Of a stretch of DNA of 64,000 bases, positions 40,574 to 53,489 are shown piece after piece (the stretch's first letter is position 1; each line of letters opens with the position of its first letter). The notes under the pieces are model-generated. The model saw only the letters and a program-made list of their open reading frames with translations. It made no database searches and was not told where the DNA came from. Source of the stretch: Dirofilaria immitis (Eukaryota > Nematoda > Chromadorea > Rhabditida > Onchocercidae); contig JAKNDB010000076.1 of assembly GCA_024305405.1 (NCBI GenBank), positions 1,236,501 through 1,300,500 on the forward strand. Reading direction: 5' to 3'. Made by a program: the position numbers and the translations under genes.

Positions 40574-43500
40574 CTAGCAACCATTCATAGTAAGATTCGA
40601 AGTCGGTACCAGACCTTGCAAAACTCGGTCACGGCGCGGTTGCAAGCGGCAACATCGAGCCATTTGACCTCTCATTGTTAGAATACGTAGCCGTTCACCT
40701 CGCGATACTTCGAGCATACCGGGTTCATTGAAATCATCAATAGCTGACACCAAATAGCAACCGACATCGACGCCATTGTGCGAATGAAACTGTTGTGATG
40801 GAAACTTTGTACCTGAAATCATTTTATCTCCGCACGGTGACGATCTCGATGAACGATTGGAACAAGCTTCGACACTTAATTTCGTTCGCACCGGACGCTG
40901 ACTGAGTAGCGGGATCCGGCTTTGCCGCAGTAACTGTATATCGTTCGAACGGTCGAAATGTGCTGAATTGGTATTGCTATCATTGTGAGTATTGTTTGAT
41001 TTTGATTTGACAAACGGGCAGGCATTGATGAGCTTTTGGCACTCGTGAATCGCTGGCAAGACGTGAAGCTTCCACAAGAATCGTGTTGGACCACTCCTCA
41101 GATGAAAGATTGTTTGAGGATCGATGCTCAAGTAGTGTGATCAATTCCAAATTCTCCAACAACCGCCATAATAAACTTCTATATGCAGTACTTGCCCGTA
41201 ACATAAAAGCACCATCATAATAAATTCTCGCCAATTCATTCTCTTTCAACACCACATAACACATCCAGCAATCAAGAGATCCTAATCTGAAAACATTGGC
41301 TTAAAATGAAGAAGAAAAGCTGGAATTTATAGAACTTTCATACAGTTACTTTCAAATTTTCAAGCCCTTTCAAATCGAAATTGAAATCAGAAATGTTTGT
41401 TGAAATAATTTTTCAGGGTATCTGGCGAGCGTAACACAGGATCCCGTTAAAAAGAACAGGAAATTGGGTCCAGTGTTACTTTAATGAACTTTCCGGAAAA
41501 ATCTAACTGTTATGAAAAATAGATCGAAAGTTTACTTCATTAATTCAGTGAAGAAAGCTTCAACACGAGAATTTAAAGATTTCTTGCTCTTATCCAGTTC
41601 ATTCACTAATAAATACATTCTGTTCGTTGCTGGACCTGAAATTTGCCTAACATGTTAACTTTGCAAATATTTTAATATTAAAACAAACATTTTCTCGAAA
41701 TACATTTACAAATGGTTGGAATTTTTGTATATTAAATTAAATGAATACCAGGTGTCGTAACAGTAACAATCATATCCCATGCATGTTTAATTTTCAGACC
41801 ATCAGTCAGCAATGTCTCTAGTGTGGAATACAGATTAGTTGGTGAACCTCCTCGTGCCACTTCCGCCACTCCTTCCACGACCTACAAATGCGAATTTTAT
41901 GGAAAAAAGAGGAAAAAAAGAGAACATAAGAATGTAATTAACTTACATAAAAATTGTTTGATCCTTAAAGAGTCACTTTCGTTATTTCAAATAAAAAAAA
42001 TTAAAATGTTTGATTTAATTGCAGTTCTTTTTAAATTGGATGATAAAATTGAACTTTCGATTTAACCTTTTCGACGAGCTTCCTTTTGGCGTTGTAAATT
42101 GGTAGACCAACAATGCTCAATTCTTGTGCTCGTAATCTCAATCGACCAAGCGATGTAAATTGATCTTGAACTGAGACATTTCGATCAACAATCTGTAAGT
42201 TGAAGTCGCTGATTGATATCGATCTTCGCATAGTTATAATCGTTCCCGAAGAAATGTGTAAACAAAATTGGGCTAAGACTCTCAAAATGAGGTTTCACTG
42301 CATTCCGATCAAGATGGCCCTTTTGATAAGAATTTTGCAATCAGATACAGCCGTAGTTGCATGTAATTCTTTTGTAGTAATTATGAAACTTATAAAATAT
42401 AATTTAAAGGTTAAAATCATAAAACAAAGAAAGCGTGAATTCAAATAATTTGTGCGATACATTAAAATGACCAAGAAAATTCAAATGTGAAAACAGATAA
42501 AAATTACCTCGCTCGTGACACAATCACACAAAACATATCGCGCTCTAGCAGGCTGAGCCCAAACAGGCGGATGGAGCCTTTTTCTAACATTGAAGCATGT
42601 GCGACATGCCTCGTTCCTACGTGGCATTATCCGTTCAATATTATTTGATCCTGTTAATAACTGACTATTTGCTTTGAAAAATGAGCACGCCTCAGCAACA
42701 TGTCTAAAAAAATAATGTGGAAATTTAAGCTTTCTAAACAGATAAGTAAAGTTACAGCCCAGTTACGGCAACTTACAAGTTCGCTAGCGAATTCAGAATA
42801 AATAATTCTGAACTATTAAGTTCTTGTCATAAACAAGCTACAAAAACATATACTTTAGAAAAATGATTTTTCTCGCTTCTATATCACTTCTTTTTCACTA
42901 TGAAAGTTTGTGGGAAAAAACTTACTTAGGCAAAAGGAGAGCTAATGATGGCCAATCTTCAATATGTGACGGACCACTACTCGCTGTAGCACTGCTACCC
43001 AGTCCAGAATCAGGGCCTCGTTTTTCCAGAACATTGAGCAGTGAGAAATCAAATTTTTCATCTTCTAATACTCCTTCTTTTAATTTATCCATAATTTCAT
43101 TCACTGACATGGACGACTGGCATATAGTTGGCATCTAAAAAAATTTATTTAAATTTTAAACTCTCTAGCAAAATCTCAAATTATAAGAATTATTGGTCTA
43201 TTGGTTAAAATAAGGAGTAATGTATAGCTTTAACGAAAGAAACAATTTCAGTGATAGCATGCACAGATCTTGTTCTAACTGCCCCAATTCAGATGATTCT
43301 AATTAAGCAAACAACACTGACACAGTTGAACCATGCTACTATATGAGACTTTTTTGGAGTTTTCATACAGATGAAAAGAAATGCTTAAACTAACTAACAA
43401 CAAAATGGAATTTCATTAAAAAGTTTTCAAAATCTTCTAGTTTCTTTCATTTTATCATAAGATAATAATTGGAAAGTATAATTTCCTCATAATTCTGTTC

Positions 43501-46500
43501 AGATGTGATACGGTAAAATTAATGACGGAGAACTACTGAACGCCTCCTGGACAACTCTCTCCTAGTATCGACTTTTCACTTTGGACATGAAAGAGATTTT
43601 CCAGTTCTTAGTGCATAAAAGAAACATAATGAAGAAATTTCTCAAACTATTTCTTAAATACTGAATCATTTGGTAAGGAATTCACTATGAATGTCAGAAA
43701 TCGATAAAATTAAAACCCTTAGTTCTTATATCCCATTTACGATTAAAATATCAGTGTAATATGATTATTAGTTGGGATAGAAATTCCAACAGAACGTTTA
43801 CACCTCAAGAAAACAATTAACTGCAAAGAACTGTTTTTAAAATCGAATCAAAATCTGCTCTAGTGATAAAAATCATGAACAAAATACTAATTTACGTTGA
43901 AGCTGGACAAAGGAAGGAAAGAGAAAATCACAATAACCATTTTCTTCTACCATATGAATCTCTGATAACTTCCAAATTATCATAAATCTAAATGAATTTA
44001 TTTATAAGTGATCTCAATTTTCTTATAAGTTGCTACAAAAGATTTGAAACAGAAAAAAAAATGGTCAATTTTTTCTACAATCTTTCTTGATGGAGATATT
44101 TTTTCAAAATTTCCAAAAAATAACTGCATACTATGTAAGCATAAGTATCTATACAAAAATTGATATTTAAACTTCAAAATTCCTTGAATTTCCGAATATT
44201 ACAGTCATTCGTAAAAATAAATCCATCAGTACCATTTTATGACTCCTTTTGCGTAAAAAGAAAATAGAGAAGCAAAATTTCTCTAATAACAATTTTCAGT
44301 TGCCCTTACTATTGATAATTACCACTTGATAAAAAATGATATAGATTGGTCGCTGGGAAAAAAGTGAGAGGAAAAATAAGATGCCCAATATATAAAAGTC
44401 AGATAAAAAAAATAAGGTACCCAATATACAAAAGTAACATAGAAACAAAGTGAGCTGTATCACTTCTTACATTATCGTCCTCTTCTTTCTGCTCAGAATT
44501 CTCTTAGTTTCTTAATTTTTCAGTATCATTAATAATACTAATGGCACTTGTAAAATCAATTTGTGTTATTATTCTCAGTGAAACAAAATCACTCAAAGTT
44601 TAGGATATAATTTTTATAAACAAACTAAAATTTTGAATAACAAAATAATGACCCAAATTTTTTTCGAAATGATCGTAAGACATTTGAGTAATTTATATAT
44701 AATCATCAAAAGTATGCGAAGGCATTATATAGGATAATGCAAATTTGAGGAAGTTTGAAGAAGAAAATTCAAATTTGAAGAAAATTCAGAAGAAAATTTT
44801 AATGGCCGAAAACTAAGGATACAATTTTAAAGAAATTCTAAGAGTCAGAAATTTTTAATAATCTATTGTATAATTTGGAAATGAACTAACATTGTAATTT
44901 AAGGTCATGAAGTCGAGATGTGGTGCTCGAGATGCTTGGAAATCCGCAAATGTTCGTCGAGGCTTCATTGGAGGATTTGGTGGTAAACGATTTGCGGCAC
45001 GCCAACGATCCATCTGTTGCACAGCTGCCGTACTTTGTGATATAAAACCGATTTCGTTATCATTGACATCTACATAGCGTCCATTGCCTAAAATTTTTTT
45101 GCGTTAAATGTCTAAACTAAATACCTTCTTGTTACGAAAAAATGAGTGCCATGTTTGAAATGCTGAAATCTTATGTCAGGCGACAATTAATGACGACAAC
45201 TACATCTCTCTCTCACTGTAACTTTCTTTTCACATAAAAAATATAATAGTGATTTAAAAACCTGGTCACTTCATGTATAAGAACATGCATAGGATAGATG
45301 AAAAACATTGCACATATCTTGGAGAACAATTTTATAGATATGTTTATTACTGCTAGTTTATTTTTTATTATATATAAAGTAACAAGTGAACCTACCCACA
45401 TAAAAATTTGAATAATCATAGTCGGGTTGTCGTTCAACGAAAGTCGCTACCAGACTTGATGGTCGCTGCTGTTCGCTTGTAGCTGCTTTCAGATTATTGC
45501 TTAATTCAGGCAAACTATTCGTTTTTTCGTCGAGTGGTTCCGTACTTCGAATGCGCCCCCATGTAGTTAAATTGCCGCTTGTCCATTGACCACTATCCTC
45601 GAATGTTAATTTGTAATCATTCTTTTTACCTAAAAGAAATATCATATATAAGTTGGAAACTTAATAATACAAAGGCAAAAATTAATATTCCACGGTTTAT
45701 TCCCTTTCTAGGTCTCTTCATTTTTTTCTGATCTCTTTAAACTCCCACTCCGTCGTCGACACGTCGAAAAATTAAATTCTCTCTGTACAGATGACAGATT
45801 GTAAATTGTCGACATTTCATTGCTGATACAATTATAATATTTGTATTTGGTTACGGAGTAAAGTCATCAAAAGGAAGAAAAATAACTATCATTACTGAAT
45901 ACAAGATCAATGATGTAGTCGAACAGTTACTCCAACGAAACAACAAAATTTCAACGACAGAATCAGGAGTTATCTCACAATGTGTAATCGACGACTGGAA
46001 AAGTTCAAAAACAAACAAACTAAACTGGAAATGCAATAATATTAAATTTATTATGTTTTTATGCTGTTTGGTCTACCAATAAAATTTCTACGTATAAATC
46101 TTGATTTTTCCGCAAATATATCACAACAGTTAAATGTCCACTCCAGGTACTGTTTAACATTCTTTTAAATCCCAAGAAAAAGCCGATCATTTTTAATCAC
46201 TTTTCCCAAATGAACCTAAAACTTTAAGCAAAATTCCGAATGTAATTTAATTTTCTTACAACAGTAATATAATTTTCATTCGAAAAAGACAGGTCTACAC
46301 ATTTTCCACTATGCTTGCGTTAACGACTTAAAATTTCCGAAATTAAAATATGCCGAAGAAAGTAACATAATATAATTCTGAAGGAAACAAGCCATGATTG
46401 GTAAGAAGCAATGGGAAATACAGGATAATACACCTATATAAAGAAACAAAAATATGGACTAATATTGAAAATTCTCACAAAAATAAATTAAAATGAAATC

Positions 46501-49318
46501 ATGCTTCTAAAAGCGTTTCCATTTTTAACGACTAGAATTAAAACGGTAAATGAGATGAGTAAGACGTAGGTATAACAGCAGCAGCACTGAAGTTAGGAAG
46601 ATAGAAAACCTACGCCATATAGCATCAACAACGATTTCGTAAATTCTCGAAAAGCTTCACATACGTAACAAGTATTTTCCCGAAGGGAAAATATAATCTT
46701 TATTAAAGAGAAATGAGGCACAATAATCCATGAATAAAAGTGTTCTGCTTCAATAATCCAAAAATCAAAGAATTCTGCTGTAAAATCGAAACACCTTGCG
46801 CAAATTTATTAATGAAACTTGGAATTGTTTTATCTAACTTTTGCAGAAAAACTAACAAAACATCCTTGACGGACATAACAAAATTCGAACATAGCAAAAG
46901 TGCGTACATAAATTCAAAAACTGCAAAATTAAAATTCGAACTAAAACTTCAAGCTCGATTTATGCGATTTATAAATTAAAAAATAGTCAAGTTTTAATTA
47001 TGAGTGAAAATTTTCCTTTCGCTCGCAATTCCAAGACAAAAAGCTACTGTGAACAAAAACGTTGTATTTATTATTCTAGACGACATATGAATTTTGAATT
47101 GAATTAGAAATGGAAAGAACCAAAATAAGGGATTCTCTTCTTTCTCTTTTAAAAAAATTTCAAATATAATATGGAAAAATTTCCTTTTCAACCTAACGAT
47201 AAGTCTCGTAGATTTTTTCCGCAAAAAGTAAAAAAATTTTTGTTCATAAAAAGTACGAACAGAGTTTAAATGCTTTGATTTAAAGCATAATAAATAATTA
47301 TTAGTTTTTATTTTAATGCTTGCTTTGTTTCTATTTAAAATCAATAGAAGAATATTTAGTTAATGGTAAAAAATTGTATCGAAAAATTTATTTAAAACGA
47401 TAACTAAGTGAAAATATGATGAAACTTGGAGAAAATGATTCCGAACTCATCTACGCATTTATGTTTCACTTTATTAATTCTATGTTTGGAATTTTACGTA
47501 ATTTATCTCTTCACTGAAATCAAAGAATATTTCTATTCTTCACTATGAAGCGCTGAAGATGATTTATCAAATGAGAAGTATAAGGTCCATCTGCTAAACT
47601 ATGTTTCGATAATTTGTCTTATATTCCTATGGTATTTTTCTTTTCATCTTCACTTCAAGTTCTTTCCCTCTCTTTGCAACCACTTATAACTACTGTGCAT
47701 TCACTTCAGTTTTCTAATTACTTCAAAATCCCAAACACGGCTGATGAAATTTGTTAAAATGATCTTAACCGAAATTTCCTCAATGATTTATGCAAAATGC
47801 ATCGTCACTACTGACTGACTTTAACAAGCTTATGATCTTTTTGACGCCATTCTCCATACTGCAAACGGTGCACAAACTATATGATCATTCATTAAAGTAA
47901 TTTTTTTCATTTCTCAATTACTGCAAGAAAATAAGATGACTCCTTCCAGAATCTTACAAAGACATAACTAATCTTATGCTTGGATTCACTGTGAATGCAT
48001 TTTACGTATTTTACAATTTTCTCTGCATTAGAAAAACAAAAACTGTGCATTCGTAAATATTCCAAACTTTTGGAAGAACAATTCTTTAGACTTACCAATA
48101 TCACAGCTTATGAACAATGAAAACAAACACCGTACGATAAGTATGTATAACTAATGATTCCTATCAGATAAAGCAATAAAACAATCTTAAAAACGTCCGC
48201 ATATTATTAAGTAAGTTTCTCGCTAACTGAAAAGCATTTAAATACTGCTTTATGAGAATGTTCCAAAAAAATCCCTCCTTCTTTCAGTGAACTATTCTTT
48301 TAAACTAAAAATTCAAAAAATTTATTTATTTAGTAATAATAATACCGAACCTTTCCTTTTATCCTAGTATCCCACTGTTTGAAACTAATGAAATAAGGAA
48401 AGACCGGATTAAATTGTCAAAAATATGGCAATACTAAATGAAAAAACTTTATGAGGATAAAAACATTCATTTAAATTATATTTCATAAAATTTAAGCTAC
48501 GACAGTTCAAAACTTGGACACCAAATAACATTTGAACATTTGAATTTCGACAACATCACATTTGAAATAAATGTATGCAAAATATTTAAAATAAAATATA
48601 ATTAAAATAAATTTTATATTTTTTCCTTAATTCCTAAGATCAAGGTTACTAAGTATGAAATATATGAAGCACATTCGAACGTATTCCTTACTATCTAATT
48701 CACACAATAAAACTTTAAAAAGTTGTAATTTTTATTTCGATGATATAGCATCGACTCAGCATTGCAAAGATCTATGAAAACCGATCACTAAGATGAAATT
48801 CAAGAATTATAACGTAGATCTATTTTTTTTGGTTTTTTTGCTACTGAAATATCATTTTTTACAAAATTAAAATATAAAAAGGAATCTCTTTGAAACTCAG
48901 ACAAAACTATAAGAAGCAGTAATAAAGATCAGCAGGGAAATCACGAACTTAAGCTATTTCTTAATACCGACATAAGAAACATAAGTTTCCATCCCTCCAG
49001 CAAACTATGACGGACGAAAAACAGCACAATATAGCTAGCGTCAAGCTAAATGAAAGTTCAAATATAGTCACTGTTAAAAGAATAAAAAAATGGCAAGATT
49101 TAAAAATGACAAACTTCACATCGGGCGTGGAGTTTTTCGATATCAAGGCTATCAGTAGAAATAATGGAAGGATCCAACACCATGCTTGAAAATAGGCTTG
49201 TATCCTCTTCATCGGTTGATCGTTGAAAATCGAGCTGCGCGATGTGTTGATCGATGTCAGCTGGCCACTGTGATTCCAAATTTTGATCTACCAATTTCAG
49301 TTCACACAGCTCCACCAT
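40574..49318 (-). CDS. unc-14: UNC-14/RUSC-like protein with RUN and SH3 domains, nine exons
   Basis: RUN-domain protein of the UNC-14/RUSC family; C. elegans UNC-14 acts in neurons in kinesin-based cargo transport and axon growth. Exons (5' to 3'): 49318-49120, 45629-45396, 45087-44891, 43134-42926, 42703-42508, 42192-42067, 41881-41749, 41635-41536 and 41286-40574. All phases agree, giving 701 aa after correcting one extra base near 41058. The RUN domain spans about exons 6-9: KLVEKVVEGVAEVAR, LLTDGLKIKHAWDMI, ATNRMYLLVNELDKS, LGSLDCWMCYVVLKENEL and LLWRLLENLEL. An SH3-like C-terminus reads GCYLVSAIDDFN, LEVSRGERLRIL and LVPTSN. Exon 5 carries a Cys-rich stretch (ACRTCF, VLCDCV). The start chosen is the ATG at 49318-49316 in an AAAATGG context; the frame stays open upstream without another ATG. 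The first intron is about 3.5 kb. Confidence 0.8.
45630..49119 (-). other. Large first intron of the UNC-14-like gene
   Basis: Intron bounded by a GTGAAG donor (49119) and a TTTTAG acceptor (45630). It joins CGA T to GT AAA in phase. The contents are AT-rich, and none of the open frames within it (for example 46740-46979 plus, 46994-47344 minus) has recognisable motifs. Its size is compatible with internal enhancers or an alternative promoter, but nothing specific is visible. Confidence 0.6.
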
Positions 49319-50978
49319 TTTGCTGCCTGACTGATAACAGCCAGAATAGTGACGCCCCACGACTTCGTATTTTAGCTATGAAAAATAATCGGTCTTTTAA
49401 ATTGCAACAATCAATCGTGCAATTTTTCCAAATCACTTGTTGTCTCGCAAACCTTTAAAAACAGCCCATAATACAATACTTCGGGATAAGTCGAATCGGT
49501 CAGATCGGGTCGAATCGCGTTTGGTCGAATCGGATCGGGTCGAGTCGATCGGATCAAATTGATCGAATCGGGTGAAGAATCATTGACGCGTCCAGATTCT
49601 CAGCCGCACAAACAACACTCCACACCAACCAGAAAATATGTGCACGGCGCTGCATCTTACGATGCATTCCTCTCTGTCTCTCTCTCCTTTCTTTCTGGCG
49701 CTAGATATATACGATATCTCTCTCTCTGCTTTCTCTACTTTTATATTTTCGTGATTATCTCTCTTATGAAGAGAGTAATAAGATAATAGGATATATTGAT
49801 TGTCGATATTAAGGCATTGTGGAAATAACATTAAGAAAGCCTAGTTGATGAAGTCCCATTCTAGGCTTTGTAAGCTTTTTGATCAATACGGCGACCCAAT
49901 AAACAACATGCTAAGTCACACAGAATGCTATCCATCAATCCACTAACGCATGCTTTTTTTTAGCAGAAAAATGGATACTTTATGGCTATTTAAATGATAA
50001 GCCTGGAAAGGCTATCCATATGTCTTGGAAAGAAAGGAAAGGAATATGAAAATAAGTTAATTATTCTAGATAGATTTTAGCACCACTTGGATGAATTATC
50101 ACCACGAGTTGTTGACTGGTCATTAGTTAGCCTCAACATTGTAGATAAGATATATTAGGAAGAAGTGATATGGAGAGTAATGAGTTCATAATTATCTAAT
50201 AAAGCGCTCTGACATCCAGTGAATAGATTGGATCGCTGGAGTCTATCGAGATAACTAATATCTAGGCAATGGCGGACTAGGACATGAGTTTTGATATAGC
50301 ATGGATTTTTGAAGAAATATATGTTAACTTTGGGGCCTAGATGATTTTATTGAAGACAAATCTAAGGACAGTTTTATTATTTTTTCTTACTTCCTGTAAC
50401 TTTCTCGGTGCAAACTAAAATGATATTTATGATTACCTTCTGCATATCTTTGATAGTAATAAATCACATACAATATTCCAGATATATTGTATTACAAACA
50501 AACTTTTCATGGCATTAGTACTGATAGACTGAAATTTATTTTAAAACAATTCCTGCAAAGTAAATGTCATTATAGTGATGATTAAAACAATCGTTTCGGA
50601 AATTTTAGATCAAAAACACAGGTTCAGGATCCATCAAAGAAAGTGTGCGGAAAAATTAGAGGTAATAGTTTTCTTTCAGATATTTTAATTTTTTTGTGCC
50701 TCGAGATGGGGAGGAAGAGAAGATTAACTAGTTAAAAAAAAGAAGACAAAGTTAGATAAAATCTTTCTACTCAAAAAAAAATCTAACGAGACTAAAGAAT
50801 GCAGTAAGCACATCTCGACATGAGGGTTCACACAGCTACTGTAAAGTAGAGATAACTTCTGAGCTGGATAAAAATACTTGTTAATCATCGCATCCAGCCA
50901 AAAACTATTTATGGATTTTGCAAAAAGCACTACACGAAAATTCAATCTCTAATTGGCGTTTGGCTTAATGTTTGCTTA
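49319..50978. other. Upstream spacer of the UNC-14-like gene
   Basis: Contains a TCGG-rich degenerate repeat and short TC-rich tracts around 49672-49725. No gene is recognised. Frames at 49559-49831 on both strands overlap repeats and lack motifs. Confidence 0.4.
49481..49573. repeat. Degenerate TCGGATCGGG/TCGAATCGG repeat
   Basis: About 90 bases built from imperfect 5-10-base units such as TCGAATCGG, GATCGGGTCGA and TCGGATCAAA. It is strikingly CG-rich for this AT-rich window and lies about 160 bases upstream of the UNC-14-like ATG. Confidence 0.8.
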
Positions 50979-50984
50979 CATAAA

Positions 50985-51286
50985 TTCATCAGTTAATTTT
51001 GAATCATACTTCGCATAGCCAATTTAAGGAAGAAATAAAATACGGTTCATGTAATGCCGCAAATGATATGGATAATTATATACAGATCTATTCGAATGGT
51101 GAGGATTTACCGTATGTATATTACTTAAGGGTATTATCTTATTACATGCAAATTCATAAAGTGCAACTTGGACAACGAGCTGCATACAAAACTTTGGACT
51201 TGGCTACTGAGTACATTAACTTCTTTCCAAACAGTATATATACAGAGGAGGTAAAAGGAAAAGAAACTCCACATATTAAAATATAG
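50985..51286 (+). pseudogene. BamD (ComL)-like bacterial fragment, probable nuclear Wolbachia insertion
   Basis: An open frame without introns reads YVYYLRVLSYYMQIHKVQLG, AAYKTLDLATEYINFFPNS and YTEEVKGK. This is the TPR-containing middle of BamD, the outer-membrane assembly lipoprotein, in the form seen in Rickettsiales. BamD has the order A/VYYLRxLSYY, QI, Q/xxAxxAL and FPNSxYxEE. Only about 80 residues match; the lipoprotein signal and the C-terminal half are absent, the first part looks shortened and the frame ends in TAG shortly after the match. It has no ATG near its start (an upstream TTG was the first candidate). It lies between nematode genes in both directions, which argues against contamination of the read. 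The family call is from memory of the motif order, not from a search. Confidence 0.68.
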
Positions 51287-52231
51287 TACTGGTCTCATTA
51301 CACTGTATTTCATTCACATGAAATCATGCATTCCATTTCTAAACTTCTTTTATAATATCCTCTCTTTATTGATTGATAATATATTTTTGGTGAATAAAAA
51401 AATTAATATTTAGCTCCTTCATTTTTCAAACTTTATTTCATTTCCATAGAATAAAAGATTTCAAATGATTTGCTTTCAATATGAAAAACTAGAAAACAGT
51501 TTGCGTAATTTTTCCGGAAAATCAGCAACAACAACACGACGCAGTGGTCAAAGCGTAATTTCATAACAGCTCAATTATTTTTCATAACGCTATTAATCAT
51601 GACCATAAAATCTATTCATAGACAGTATTTTTTCATGTAACTAATGCTAGTTTTGATAATGCTTCGAGTGATAGATAATAAATTTCCTTTATTTGGAAAC
51701 TAATATTGGGTTTTACTATAACGCCTACTAAGTTTCATATGGGAAATGCATACTATAATATATTCTTTCTAAAGGTTCCAATTTCGATTTTTAATTAGAC
51801 TATAAAATTTAGAATATGTTTCTACTCGCTTCTAAGAGAATATCCTGGATAACAAAGAGTATTAATTTGGAAAATGATAAGAACTCAGAATTTTTAAATA
51901 TTAAAATAATGTGAATATACAGGTAAATTACATGAGAGAAAGCAATGATGGTAATTATTTTGGGAAATCGTTCAAAGAAATCGAACCTTCAATTGATAAT
52001 TAAGATTATCACGAGTAAGCCTTCAAATCAACTTCACTCGTTCCTTTCCTTCTCAATAGTCTTTTTTAACTATTCAATTAAGTATTAACATAAACTAATT
52101 TCCAATCAGAACCAATGTAATTATCAGTAGAAAACTCGAAAAATTTGCCAAGCATTGGTAAATCGCTCATGCAGATTATGTATTGCTTAACATCAGCCTG
52201 TTAATACAAATATAATAAAAAAACACTATAA
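51287..52231. other. Spacer between the BamD-like fragment and the histone gene
   Basis: AT-rich stretch of about 0.9 kb downstream of the 3' end of the histone gene. I found no further bacterial-like frame and no gene. Confidence 0.4.
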
Positions 52232-53489
52232 TCAATGCCCAAATCGAGTAATCTCGCCACGAAGGCGGCGTACAAACTGAATGTCTTTGGGAAAGATAGT
52301 AATGCGTTTCGCATGAATTGCAGCCAAATTACTGTCTTCGAACAAGCATGTCAGATACACCTCCGCAGCTTCCTAAAAATACAGCAATTTTAAAAACTTG
52401 GACTTAATAAATTCTTTACAAAATTTAAAATAAGCATATAAATGTGATAGGACGCAGAATTGAATCATACATACTTGACAATTTTTAATAGTTTGCAAGT
52501 ATAACAGTATTGTGTACTGACTTGTACCGATTTAATTTTTTACTGATAACTATTTGCTAAGCATTTATGTACTACTATTTGCAACAATATGGAATGAAGT
52601 TGAAGCTATATTAACTTAATGAAATGAGTTATGAAACAAATGGTTTTTTTTTTCTTTAGACTTAGTATATTCATCTAAAGATATTTTACTATTCATTTAA
52701 GATATTTTACCCGAATAACATTATTATGAATGGCATTTCGCTGGTTTAGAAAGAGGTTCTGGCGCTAGATGAATAATGTAGTACTAACGTACAAATATAT
52801 TCTGCGTAAATCTCATCAAATCACAATAAATAGGTGATAAGTACAATAAAATACGTGATATATGAACTCTATTATAGAATTACCTGCAAAGCCGATATTG
52901 CGAGAGATTGAAAACGTAAATCATTGTTTTTTCTAATACATTCATTGCAATTTCTCGCACTAAACGTTGGAATGGTGCGCGCGGCATGAGTAAATTAACT
53001 GTTCTTTGCAATCGCCGTATCTCTTGCAAAGCACGCATGCCTAAAAAGCATATAATCTGAATTATATGAAACTTTTTAAACATTTTCTACATAAAATGCT
53101 AGAAAAACTCGACTCAAACAACATCATTAATCTCCTTGATTATAATAAAATTCTCAGAATTCGGATGAATATTCCGAAAATCAAAGATAATGAATAATTC
53201 TTCAGTTGAAGTTATGATAAAAAGTAAATTCAATCTAAAAAGAAAAGAATCCGGGATGGATTTATTATATGTAGTGCATAGAAAATACAAAGTTAACTAT
53301 ACATCATCCATTATATAATTAACCTGGTTTATAACGTCGCTTCTTGATAACTGAAATATTTTCGACAATAGGTTCGCTATTTTGAACTTTATGTTTAGTT
53401 CCATTAATCCGTTCTCGCTTTGCGCGAAGTTTCATTAATTTACCGCGAGCCGGCAGTGATTTTTTCGCAGTTTGCTTTGTGCGAGCCAT
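52232..53489 (-). CDS. hcp-3: Divergent histone H3, probable centromeric histone CENP-A (HCP-3-like), three exons
   Basis: Histone-fold protein of the H3 superfamily. Exons: 53489-53324, 53040-52884 and 52372-52232; phases close at 154 aa once one base is restored at about 52925-52950. The tail starts exactly like canonical H3 ([11 protein letters not shown]) and then diverges into a Lys/Arg-rich, non-H3 sequence before KKRRYKPG. The fold reads [70 protein letters not shown] and [13 protein letters not shown]. Points favouring CENP-A over H3: introns, a longer tail, about nine residues between REI and DLR (canonical H3 has six), TIFPKD instead of TIMPKD, and a C-terminal extension ITRFGH. A loop 1 insertion is a hallmark of CENP-A. 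An alternative is another H3 variant. The missing base lies in loop 1 itself, so its exact length needs confirmation. Confidence 0.78.

Noticed and set aside
50979..50992. Fourteen bases (CATAAATTCATCAG) next to the BamD-like frame recall the start of the Brugia HhaI satellite
   Set aside because: Only 14 AT-rich bases match and the rest of the repeat unit is absent. The comparison is from memory, so chance is the better explanation.
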